Source: Prosthecobacter debontii (GTDB lineage: Bacteria; Verrucomicrobiota; Verrucomicrobiia; Verrucomicrobiales; Akkermansiaceae). From it: a stretch of 11,977 bases of DNA. Below the pieces are notes generated by a model that was not told the DNA's origin, did not search any database, and was given only the letters and a program-made list of their open reading frames with translations. The stretch's first letter is position 1. Every line of letters begins with the position of its first letter. Both the position numbers and the translations under genes were made by a program. This document shows, one piece after another, positions 6,671 through 11,977 of this stretch. The stretch lies in contig CAMCXJ010000055.1 of assembly GCA_945883455.1 (NCBI GenBank), positions 1 through 11,977 of the forward strand, given 5' to 3'.

Positions 6671-6688
6671 GGCGGGAAACGCCCCGCC
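6671..6688. repeat. Short inverted repeat upstream of uvrA start
   Basis: GGCGGG (6671-6676) and CCCGCC (6683-6688) form a 6-bp inverted repeat 12 bases upstream of the GTG start. It could be an operator or a 5' hairpin, but GC-rich sequence makes chance likely. No SOS (LexA) box was recognised here. Confidence 0.25.
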
Positions 6689-6735
6689 GCCAGCGGAACT
6701 ACGGCTTCGGGAAATTTTTCGGGGAAATCCAGGGA

Positions 6736-6764
6736 TTGACAGGCGGGGGGCGAACGCGTAATCA
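6736..6764 (+). promoter_or_regulatory. Sigma-70-type promoter for tRNA-Cys
   Basis: A perfect -35 hexamer TTGACA (6736-6741), a 17-nt spacer and TAATCA (6759-6764) as the -10. The -10 matches the consensus poorly beyond its initial TA. Transcription would start near 6771, about 17 nt before the tRNA, a normal leader length for a tRNA gene. Confidence 0.55.
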
Positions 6765-6787
6765 ATCGCCTCCCGTTGCAGGACAAC

Positions 6788-6862
6788 GGCGGAGTAGCCA
6801 AGTGGTAAGGCAATGGTTTGCAAAACCGTCATTCGTGGGTTCGATTCCCACCTCCGCCTCCA
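6788..6862 (+). tRNA. tRNA-Cys (anticodon GCA)
   Basis: Acceptor stem GGCGGAG (6788-6794) pairs with CTCCGCC (6852-6858), followed by discriminator T and an encoded CCA (6860-6862). The D arm GCC..GGC, anticodon loop TTGCAAA with GCA, and T arm GTGGG-TTCGATT-CCCAC are all present. The encoded 3' CCA contrasts with the tRNA-Leu in this window. Confidence 0.96.
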
Positions 6863-6912
6863 TTCTTCGCTGAAGCTATGGATGGCAGGCAGCTGTCGGT
6901 CTTCCCTGAAGC

Positions 6913-7746
6913 TTATTCCTTGATCTCTTGGATCCAGATATTCCGGAAACGGACGGGGTTGCCGTGATCTTGGAGGGAAATGGGGCCTTTGTCGGCGTGT
7001 TTCGCGTATTCCGTGGCGGCGTGGGGGCCGTTCCAACCGGTTCCGCCGGAGAGCTCCACATCGTCGTGGATCACGTGGCCGTTGTGGATGACGGTGAAAC
7101 GCGCCTTGCGGGTGACCTTTCCGGCCTCGTCGAAGAGCGGGCGGGTGAAGGTGATGTCGTAGGTCTGCCACTCGCCGGGTGGGCGGCTGGCGTTCACGAG
7201 CGGTTTATTGCGGCCGTAGAGCGCGCCGCATTGGCCGTCGGGGTAGGTCTTGTTTTCGTAGCTATCGAGCACCTGGACTTCGTATTGCCCCATGAGGAAA
7301 ACGCCGCTGTTGCCGCGGCCTTGGCCGGAGCCCTCGGGTTTGGCTGGGGAGGCGAACTCGATGTGCAGGCGGCAGGAGCCGAATTCCTGCTTGGTGCGGA
7401 TGTATCCGGCTCCGCGCACGGATTCCATAGCGCCGTCCACAAGTTTCCATTTCGTGGGCTCGCCATTCATGCTCGACCAGTTTCCAATTGTCGTTTCGGT
7501 GCCATCGAAAAGGACGGTCGCGCCTTCGGGAGCTTTCGCGGCTGCTGCGTCGTAAGGTTTCGGAGCGACGACTTCCGGCTGCGGCTGTTTCGCGGGATCC
7601 TCCTCATGGACCTTGATGCCGTCGATGAACATGTATTCCGCCTTCTGGCCGTTCTCTTCGCGGGTTTCCTTGGTGATCACGGGTTCCTTGGCGGAGGCGG
7701 CGGCGCAAAGGGAAAGCGCCAGGGCGGATAGACGGGTAAGTTTCAT
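6913..7746 (-). CDS. Secreted DUF1080 (3-keto-disaccharide hydrolase-like) protein
   Basis: 277-residue exported protein. A signal peptide (MKLTRLSALALSLCAAASA, cleavage after ASA at about 19) fixes the start at 7746 rather than the in-frame ATG 13 codons upstream. A variable Ala/Pro-rich linker runs to about residue 73. The DUF1080 concanavalin A-like fold follows: VLFDGTETTIGNW (78-90), the core GNSGVFLMGQYEVQVLDSYE (145-164), GQCGALYG (171-178), PGEWQTYDITFTRP (190-203), then DDVELSGGTG and ISLQDHGNPVRFRNIWIQEI at the C-terminus. Members of this family are abundant in Verrucomicrobiota and Planctomycetota and some hydrolyse 3-keto-glycosides; the substrate here cannot be told. It lies 48 nt downstream of, and on the same strand as, the SGNH hydrolase, so co-transcription is likely. 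No Shine-Dalgarno is visible. Confidence 0.9.
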   Translation of the reverse strand: MKLTRLSALALSLCAAASAKEPVITKETREENGQKAEYMFIDGIKVHEEDPAKQPQPEVVAPKPYDAAAAKAPEGATVLFDGTETTIGNWSSMNGEPTKWKLVDGAMESVRGAGYIRTKQEFGSCRLHIEFASPAKPEGSGQGRGNSGVFLMGQYEVQVLDSYENKTYPDGQCGALYGRNKPLVNASRPPGEWQTYDITFTRPLFDEAGKVTRKARFTVIHNGHVIHDDVELSGGTGWNGPHAATEYAKHADKGPISLQDHGNPVRFRNIWIQEIKE

Positions 7747-7794
7747 CGTGGGTGGAATTTGAGCCGTGGATGCGGCCGGGGTCAAGGGTGCGGA

Positions 7795-9084
7795 TCAGTT
7801 CGGCTCGATGGAAATGACGTGCTCCACCGGGCGGACGGTTGCCGCGAGTTTCTCGACGAGTTTCGCGCGTTCCTCTTCGGTTTTCGCGAAGGTGCCCTCC
7901 ATGTCGGCCTTGCCTTCCTTGCCGTGGATCATGCCTTTGATCTGCTTGGTCTCGTAGGCTTGTTTCGCCAGGACAGCCGCTTGGATTTCCTTGAAAGGCG
8001 CGACCAGCGGGTTGTCGTGGAATTCCGCTGCGAGAGAGACGCCGGACTTGAGTTGGTCCGCGGTGAAAGTTTTTGCGGCAGCGCCCCATGTGACCTTGTA
8101 GGAGGCGGATTTCGGGTTGGTGAGTATCAGGATGAAGCGGTTCAGCTCCTGGTCGAAAGGGACAAGGGCCATGCCGGCGCGGAGGGAGGCGTCGTTGTCG
8201 GTGGCTCCGGAACCCGGTGCGAAGGGGAGCCGCTTGCTGAGGACGGTGATCTTGCTGTCCGCGGCAGAAACGATTTCATGGCCGCCTGTGGCGGAGGCGG
8301 TGCCGTCGGAGTCGTTGAGGGTGATGGTGCCGAGTTCGCCATCGATTCCCAGGGCCTTGAGAAAGGCGTAGGCCATGATCGCCTGGCCGGCCCAGCCTGG
8401 ATGGACGCCGTCCTTGCCGCTGACCTGGAAGGTTTCGCCGAAGGTTTTTTTCGCGTTGAAATCGGTGACCAGCATGGGGCGGTAGACATCCGCGAAGCCG
8501 ACCTTCTCCGCGACGGCGACACTGAGGGCGATGTTGCGGAACTTCGAGAGCGAGAGGTTCAGATCCTTTTTCGTGCCTTTGGCGGTTTTCACCCAATGCG
8601 GCACCGAATCGATGATGCCCGAGGAGCCGATCACGTAGCGGGCGCCGGCCTGCTTGAATTTGCGGGCGATCTCGGTCTGTTTTTTGCGGTATTCTGCGGC
8701 GATCGCCTCAACGAAGGGGACGTAGCGGAAATCGTTCATGCCGTAGCAGGAGGTGGCGACGGTGGGCTTGAAGCGGAGGACGTCGTTGTCCATCCGCGCG
8801 AGGAATCCGCCCGCCTGCTCGCCGCTCCAGCCGTATTGGCGGCAGGTCACGCCCAGCTCCGGGAGGCAGGCGGTGAGGTAGGTCTCGATGAGCACCGGAT
8901 ACATTTTCTGCTCGGTGATCGAGTCGCCGCAGATCGCGAGGCGGTCGCCCTTTTTGAGGGTTACCGACGGCTTGGGTGCGGGCGTGAGTTGATAGTCCGA
9001 AAGCTCGGGAGGGAGCGCAGAGGATTCATTCGCGAAAGAAGCGGACGCGAAGGCGAGGAGGAGGAGCAGGGTGCGGCGGGTCAT
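7795..9084 (-). CDS. Secreted SGNH/GDSL hydrolase
   Basis: 429-residue exported esterase-type hydrolase. The signal peptide MTRRTLLLLLAFASASFA supports the start at 9084; the longer in-frame ATG at 9120 adds 12 residues before it and is less likely. The four SGNH blocks are in order: GDSIT with nucleophile Ser55, YGWSGEQ with oxyanion Gly88, GMND with Asn117, and DGVHPGWAGQ with Asp225 and His228. The catalytic set is therefore complete. The C-terminal part beyond about 245 is an added region not recognised, ending in a charged Lys/Glu helix. Family members deacylate polysaccharides or lipids; the substrate is unknown. It precedes the DUF1080 gene on the same strand and follows the 70-residue gene by 57 nt. 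A role in deacetylating or de-esterifying a glycan that DUF1080 then processes is inference. Confidence 0.9.
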   Translation of the reverse strand: MTRRTLLLLLAFASASFANESSALPPELSDYQLTPAPKPSVTLKKGDRLAICGDSITEQKMYPVLIETYLTACLPELGVTCRQYGWSGEQAGGFLARMDNDVLRFKPTVATSCYGMNDFRYVPFVEAIAAEYRKKQTEIARKFKQAGARYVIGSSGIIDSVPHWVKTAKGTKKDLNLSLSKFRNIALSVAVAEKVGFADVYRPMLVTDFNAKKTFGETFQVSGKDGVHPGWAGQAIMAYAFLKALGIDGELGTITLNDSDGTASATGGHEIVSAADSKITVLSKRLPFAPGSGATDNDASLRAGMALVPFDQELNRFILILTNPKSASYKVTWGAAAKTFTADQLKSGVSLAAEFHDNPLVAPFKEIQAAVLAKQAYETKQIKGMIHGKEGKADMEGTFAKTEEERAKLVEKLAATVRPVEHVISIEPN

Positions 9085-9141
9085 GGGGAGAAAGACAGCG
9101 GGTCGCGCCGGATCTTTCAAGCCTGGTGCCGCCGCCTCTTC

Positions 9142-9354
9142 CTATATCCCATCGAACAGGCCCTTGAGCCCGCCGAGGAGACCGCCCAGTCCGCCGAGAT
9201 CGGGGGTGTTGCCGGCCAGCACGTCGTCCAAGGTGGAGTGGAATTGCTCCGGCAGCTTTGATTTTGCGAAATCAGCCACGGTTTCAATGGCCTTGGCGGC
9301 CATTTCCTCGCTGAGTCCGATGGCGATGAGGCGTGAGGTGAGTTCGTTAATCAT
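9142..9354 (-). CDS. Small helical protein with Gly/Leu-rich tail, 70 aa
   Basis: Unrecognised small protein. MINELTSRLIAIGLSEEMAA and the following 20 residues are predicted amphipathic helices containing a 'GLSEEMAAKAIETVADFAKSKLPEQ' type pattern, seen also in small DUF2267/DUF2780-like proteins; the tail is Gly/Leu-rich (GGLGGLLGGLKGLF). Cytoplasmic; no signal peptide. The frame remains open far upstream through the tRNA-Leu and the antisense of the sigma gene, so the start was set at the ATG at 9354, just after the tRNA. That start lies 17 nt from the tRNA 3' end, leaving little room for a separate promoter. Function unknown. Confidence 0.7.
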   Translation of the reverse strand: MINELTSRLIAIGLSEEMAAKAIETVADFAKSKLPEQFHSTLDDVLAGNTPDLGGLGGLLGGLKGLFDGI

Positions 9355-9371
9355 TTCGGTGAAAAAAAAGA

Positions 9372-9453
9372 TACCGGGGACAGGACTCGAACCTGCACAA
9401 GCTAGCTCACTTGATCCTAAGTCAAGCGCGTCTACCAATTCCGCCACCCCGGC
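9372..9453 (-). tRNA. tRNA-Leu (anticodon UAG)
   Basis: Class II tRNA on the minus strand. Acceptor GCCGGGG (9453-9447) pairs with CCCCGGT (9379-9373, G-U at the end), discriminator A at 9372. Anticodon stem CTTGA/TCAAG encloses loop CTTAGGA (TAG); a long variable arm follows, then the T arm with GGTTCGAGTCC. CCA is not encoded. An 8-T run (9369-9362) follows two bases later and could act as a termination signal. Confidence 0.95.
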
Positions 9454-9546
9454 GTCGGACGGAAAATGGACGTTTTTCGGGGAGGGGGCAAGATAGGAAT
9501 TTCGGAGAGACAAATTGGTGGATTGAGTGCATTCTAACTCGAAGAT

Positions 9547-10074
9547 ATGGGAAATCTCTCGGATGCATGGAAGCGATGGCTGGCCGAAAACGGCCCGCGG
9601 CTGCTGTTGTTTGCCCGAGGCTGGGGGAAGACACGTGAGGATGCGGAGGACTTGGTGCAGGAGGCGGTGCTGAAAATGTGGCATTACCAGCAGGAGGAAA
9701 ACCGGGGTGGCAAGCCGCCGGATCTGCCGCTTGTTTTCTCCACCATCCGCTTCGCCGGGCTGATGCTGCACCGCTCCGAGAAGCGCCGCAGGAAGCGCGA
9801 GGAGGCCATCGTCTATCTCAACGATTTCCAGGACGTCTGGCTCGATCCCATGATGGAGGATGACGAGGATTCCGTGCGGCTGCGCGACGCCGTGCAGAAC
9901 CTCAGCGACAAGCTTCGCGAGGTGATCGTGATGAAAACCTGGGGCGGGCTGACCTTCGCGCAGATTTCCGAGGTGCTCGCAATTTCCCCGAACACGGCGG
10001 CATCCCGCTACCGCTACGCGCTGGAGCAACTGACGCAGGATCTCAAACAGATGAGGGAGGAACGTCATGCGTGA
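9547..10074 (+). CDS. ECF-type RNA polymerase sigma-70 factor
   Basis: 175-residue sigma factor with only regions 2 and 4, the extracytoplasmic-function layout. Region 2 spans about 12-80, with the core-binding DAEDLVQEAVLKMW (32-45) and a very basic end (SEKRRRKRE). An acidic linker (MMEDDEDS, 102-109) separates it from region 4 (about 112-165), whose helix-turn-helix LTFAQISEVLAISPNTAASR recognises the -35 element. The start ATG at 9547 fits the usual ECF N-terminus; its Shine-Dalgarno is weak. It overlaps the next gene by 8 nt (ATGCGTGA), so the sigma factor and the membrane protein are translationally coupled, the normal arrangement of an ECF sigma factor with its regulator. Region content is certain at family level; the target regulon is unknown. 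Confidence 0.93.
   Translation: MGNLSDAWKRWLAENGPRLLLFARGWGKTREDAEDLVQEAVLKMWHYQQEENRGGKPPDLPLVFSTIRFAGLMLHRSEKRRRKREEAIVYLNDFQDVWLDPMMEDDEDSVRLRDAVQNLSDKLREVIVMKTWGGLTFAQISEVLAISPNTAASRYRYALEQLTQDLKQMREERHA
10054..10060 (+). promoter_or_regulatory. Ribosome binding site of the membrane protein gene
   Basis: AGGGAGG lies 6 nt before ATG 10067, inside the end of the sigma gene. It decides this start and supports coupled translation; it is one of the few clear Shine-Dalgarno sites in the window. Confidence 0.75.
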
Positions 10075-10549
10075 GGCCGTTCGATACGACGCGATGGAAA
10101 AGGCGCTGCGGCGGCTGATGCCCGCCGCGCTGAGCGAAACCGCGCAGGCGGGCATGGAGGCGCAGCTCGATGAGCTGTCGGGTAGCGTAGAGGTGCTGTC
10201 GGGCGATGCCGGGGTGATCCGCCATGGTTTTCCGCGCTGGGCGAAATGGCTCGGCGGTATCGCGGCGGCGGTGACCATCGGTGTGCTTGCGATTCCCTCC
10301 GGCCATCGGGAAACCGCGCCGCTGGCCGGCATCGCGGAGGATAACGGGATGGTCGTGATCACTGAACTGGATCGCGTGGAGAACGTGCTCGACGAGGGTC
10401 TTTTCGTGGATGCCGGTGGATCGGCGGTGAGGAAAATGAGTGTCCGCGTGGTCGGGGAAAGCAGGATCCTCGACGAGGAAACCGGCATTGAGGTCACGCT
10501 CACCGAGCCACGCAGGGAAATGGTTCTGCTGCCTGTCAGCACCTTCTGA
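10067..10549 (+). CDS. Single-pass membrane protein, candidate anti-sigma factor
   Basis: 160 residues: a helical charged N-terminus (about 1-57), one membrane segment (about 60-77, WLGGIAAAVTIGVLAI) and a C-terminal domain of about 80 residues outside the cytoplasm (VVITELDRVENVLDEG...). This topology and the 8-nt overlap with the ECF sigma gene are those of anti-sigma factors. The zinc anti-sigma motif HxxxCxxC is absent; the protein contains no cysteine at all. It may therefore bind sigma through a non-ZAS helical domain, or be a different sigma-linked sensor. The next gene starts 1 nt after its stop. The anti-sigma role is inferred from context only. Confidence 0.75.
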   Translation: MREAVRYDAMEKALRRLMPAALSETAQAGMEAQLDELSGSVEVLSGDAGVIRHGFPRWAKWLGGIAAAVTIGVLAIPSGHRETAPLAGIAEDNGMVVITELDRVENVLDEGLFVDAGGSAVRKMSVRVVGESRILDEETGIEVTLTEPRREMVLLPVSTF

Positions 10550-10550
10550 A

Positions 10551-11321
10551 ATGCGCACTTCCATCCATCTCCTGTCGTTTGCGTTGATTTGCGGCGCGGT
10601 CGGTTCCGCCCAGGATGCGGCGCCGGTTGTGGTAGCGAAACAACCTGTCGGCGAGGCATGGCTGGGACTCAGCGTTTCCAAGCCCGATGATGTCACGACG
10701 ACTCAGCTTCCCGCGCTGCCGCCGGGTATCGGTTTCGTTGTCAAGGAAATCGCGGCGGGCGGCCCTGCGGAGAAGGCGGGGATCCGCAGGCACGACCTGC
10801 TCTGGAAGATGGGGGAACAGATGCTCGTGAACGAGGGCCAGCTCGCGACCCTTCTGCGGCTCGCCGCGCCCGGAGACAAGGTGACGGTTTCCGTTTTCCG
10901 CGAAGGGGAATCGCTCGATCTCGAGGTCACGCTGGGCGAGGGCAAGGGAGGTGACGGCGAGGAGATCCGGCGCATGCTGGAGGATTCAGTGATCCGCCCT
11001 GACGACGGTGCGATACGGATCATGGATCTTGAGGAAAGAAAAGCAGTGGTCACGGATTCACGCGGCAGTGCAGAGGTGATCCGTAGAGACGACGGTGATT
11101 TTGTCCGCATCGTGGACACAAATGGCAAGGTGCAATACGCAGGGATCGCTGGAGATCGTCCCGAGCTTTCGACCATACCGGAAGGCTGGCGCAAGCAGGT
11201 CTGTGCCATGCGCCGTGGCCTTGACCATGCGCTCAGCGCCAAACCGGCGCCCATGCGGCAGCCGAGGCCGAGGATCGTGATGCCAACGGCGGAGCCTCCT
11301 CCGGCCGCAGCGGTGGAGTGA
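10551..11321 (+). CDS. Exported PDZ-domain protein
   Basis: 256 residues. A signal peptide (MRTSIHLLSFALICGAVGSA, cleavage about 20) fixes the start at 10551 rather than the in-frame ATG 37 codons upstream inside the previous gene. One PDZ domain at about 34-130: the carboxylate-binding loop region WLGLSV, then GFVVKEIAAGGPAEKAGIRR and DLLWKMGEQ, ending VTVSVFREGESLDLEVTLGE. The rest (about 131-256) is charged with a Pro-rich tail and no recognised domain. There is no protease catalytic triad, so this is a stand-alone PDZ binder, not HtrA/DegS. Third in the sigma operon, 1 nt after the previous stop; its place suggests it senses exposed C-termini in the periplasm and acts on the membrane regulator, as DegS PDZ does for RseA in E. 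coli, but without its own protease. Confidence 0.85.
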   Translation: MRTSIHLLSFALICGAVGSAQDAAPVVVAKQPVGEAWLGLSVSKPDDVTTTQLPALPPGIGFVVKEIAAGGPAEKAGIRRHDLLWKMGEQMLVNEGQLATLLRLAAPGDKVTVSVFREGESLDLEVTLGEGKGGDGEEIRRMLEDSVIRPDDGAIRIMDLEERKAVVTDSRGSAEVIRRDDGDFVRIVDTNGKVQYAGIAGDRPELSTIPEGWRKQVCAMRRGLDHALSAKPAPMRQPRPRIVMPTAEPPPAAAVE

Positions 11322-11333
11322 CGAAACTGTTTT

Positions 11334-11798
11334 TCAAAGCGTAACGCATCCGGCTATTTTCAGCGCGCGGATAAAATGCTTTTTCTCCACCGGCGTGATG
11401 GAGAGTCGCGTGCCTTTCTGGCAGACGAGCATTTCGGAGAGAAGCTTGTCGGCCTTCAGCGTCTCGAGCGGGAGGAGTTCCTTGAAAGTGGCGACGTGCT
11501 CGAAATCGACGAGATACCAGCGCGGTTTTTCCTCCGTGGCGGCGGGGTCGAAATACTCGGATTTCGCGTCGAACTGCGTGGGATCCGGATACGCGGCGGA
11601 GGCAACCTTCGCCACGCCCGCGATGCCGGGCGGCTTGGCGTTCGAGTGATAGAAAAGCGCGAGATCGCCGACCTTCATATCCCGCCACATGTAGTTCCGC
11701 GCTTGGTAATTGCGCACGCCGGACCAAGGCTCCTGCTCGACCTTTTCAAGGTCGTGGATGGAGAAGACGTCGGGTTCGGATTTGATGAGCCAGTTCAT
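11334..11798 (-). CDS. EVE-domain (PUA-like) protein
   Basis: 154 residues, essentially one EVE domain, usual length for the stand-alone family. Recognisable start MNWLIKSEPDVFSIHDLEK, then WSGVRNYQARNYMWRDMKVGDLALFYHS, the segment GIAGVAKVASAAYPDPTQFD, PRWYLVDFEHVATFKELLPL and the C-terminal SEMLVCQKGTRLSITPVEKKHF. EVE domains have the PUA-like fold and are thought to read modified bases in DNA or RNA. Cytoplasmic. It converges with the PDZ gene (12-nt gap). The ATG at 11798 has no Shine-Dalgarno, and a long hairpin repeat starts 4 nt upstream of it. Confidence 0.93.
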   Translation of the reverse strand: MNWLIKSEPDVFSIHDLEKVEQEPWSGVRNYQARNYMWRDMKVGDLALFYHSNAKPPGIAGVAKVASAAYPDPTQFDAKSEYFDPAATEEKPRWYLVDFEHVATFKELLPLETLKADKLLSEMLVCQKGTRLSITPVEKKHFIRALKIAGCVTL

Positions 11799-11801
11799 GG
11801 T

Positions 11802-11882
11802 AAATGCTGAAAAACTGAAAATCTGAGAAGCTGAAATGGGGATGAGATTTCAGCATCTCAGATTTTCAGCATTTCAGCTTTT
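11802..11882. repeat. Long hairpin repeat (CTGAAAT type)
   Basis: Arms 11802-11837 and 11847-11882 are 36-nt inverted repeats with 32 of 36 positions matching; the inner 23 nt match at 22. The loop is 9 nt (11838-11846). The arms are themselves made of reiterated CTGAAA(A/T) units. It lies between the EVE gene and the next gene, so the stem would form in the 3' end of the upstream transcript. It is the same style of short-unit palindromic repeat as those inside uvrA, but of a different sequence. Confidence 0.8.
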
Positions 11883-11977
11883 ACCGTCCGCAGGACAGAC
11901 AGATGTTCGGGGCCGAGTTCGAGGCCGTCGGCGGCGCGGAGGTCGGGTTCGATGGCTTGGAGGACATCGAGTTCCGG
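11858..11977 (-). CDS. C-terminal fragment of an unidentified protein, cut by the window edge
   Basis: A minus-strand frame open from the right edge to a TGA at 11858-11860, with the C-ending codons typical of real genes here. The last 39 residues are visible, beginning PELDVLQAIEPDLRAADGLE and ending SVLRTVKAEMLKI. The family is not recognised. The last 7 codons (KAEMLKI) and the stop lie inside the hairpin repeat at 11802-11882, so the original stop was probably overwritten by the repeat. The antisense strand is also open, which lowers confidence. Confidence 0.5.
   Translation of the reverse strand, partial: PELDVLQAIEPDLRAADGLELGPEHLSVLRTVKAEMLKI

Noticed and set aside
7759..9261. 500-residue plus-strand open frame
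   Set aside because: It is antisense to the SGNH hydrolase, which has a signal peptide and full catalytic motifs; the frame is open because of GC-rich codon bias.
9496..9537. ECF-type autoregulated promoter (GGAATTT and TCTAA) upstream of the sigma gene
   Set aside because: The two boxes are 30 nt apart, far beyond the usual 15-17 nt spacer.
9142..10659. 505-residue open frame on the minus strand running through tRNA-Leu and antisense to the sigma operon
   Set aside because: It crosses a tRNA and is the mirror of three well-supported plus-strand coding genes; only its last 70 codons, after an ATG at 9354, look like a gene.

Overview
The window looks like a chromosomal segment from a GC-rich Verrucomicrobiota bacterium, probably of the Luteolibacter/Haloferula kind. 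This is an inference from gene content: a double-length UvrA, a secreted DUF1080 protein beside a secreted SGNH hydrolase, a pseudopilin-like hypothetical, and an ECF sigma factor followed by a membrane protein and a PDZ protein. No 16S or ribosomal marker is present to confirm it. Gene density is high and nearly every open stretch is accounted for.

Layout. 17-721 (+) is a membrane-anchored hypothetical. 722-944 holds no gene but carries two short-repeat elements. 945-6659 (-) is one 1904-residue tandem UvrA (four ABC ATPase domains). A tRNA-Cys gene (6788-6862, +) with its own promoter diverges from it. 6913-9354 (-) contains a DUF1080 protein, an SGNH/GDSL hydrolase and a 70-residue helical protein, lying downstream of a tRNA-Leu(UAG) gene (9372-9453, -). 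9547-11321 (+) is a compact three-gene operon: ECF sigma factor, single-pass membrane protein (anti-sigma candidate) and exported PDZ protein. 11334-11798 (-) is an EVE-domain protein. A long hairpin repeat (11802-11882) follows, and the C-terminus of an unidentified gene runs off the right edge on the minus strand.

The most striking signal is inside uvrA. At least eight stretches of low-complexity or palindromic DNA, of several unrelated types and resembling intergenic repeats, interrupt the gene without breaking its reading frame. One 18-mer occurs exactly three times. A double-hairpin element occurs twice in two different reading frames. Four of the insertions fall at homologous positions in the two UvrA halves. 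This resembles the Rickettsia palindromic elements (RPEs), in which mobile short repeats colonise coding genes in frame, but here several families have entered one DNA-repair gene. Related repeat styles sit between the genes of the same window (721-919 and 11802-11882).

Functionally, uvrA would serve nucleotide excision repair. The sigma/membrane protein/PDZ trio looks like an envelope-sensing regulatory unit. The DUF1080/SGNH pair looks like secreted carbohydrate-degrading accessory enzymes.
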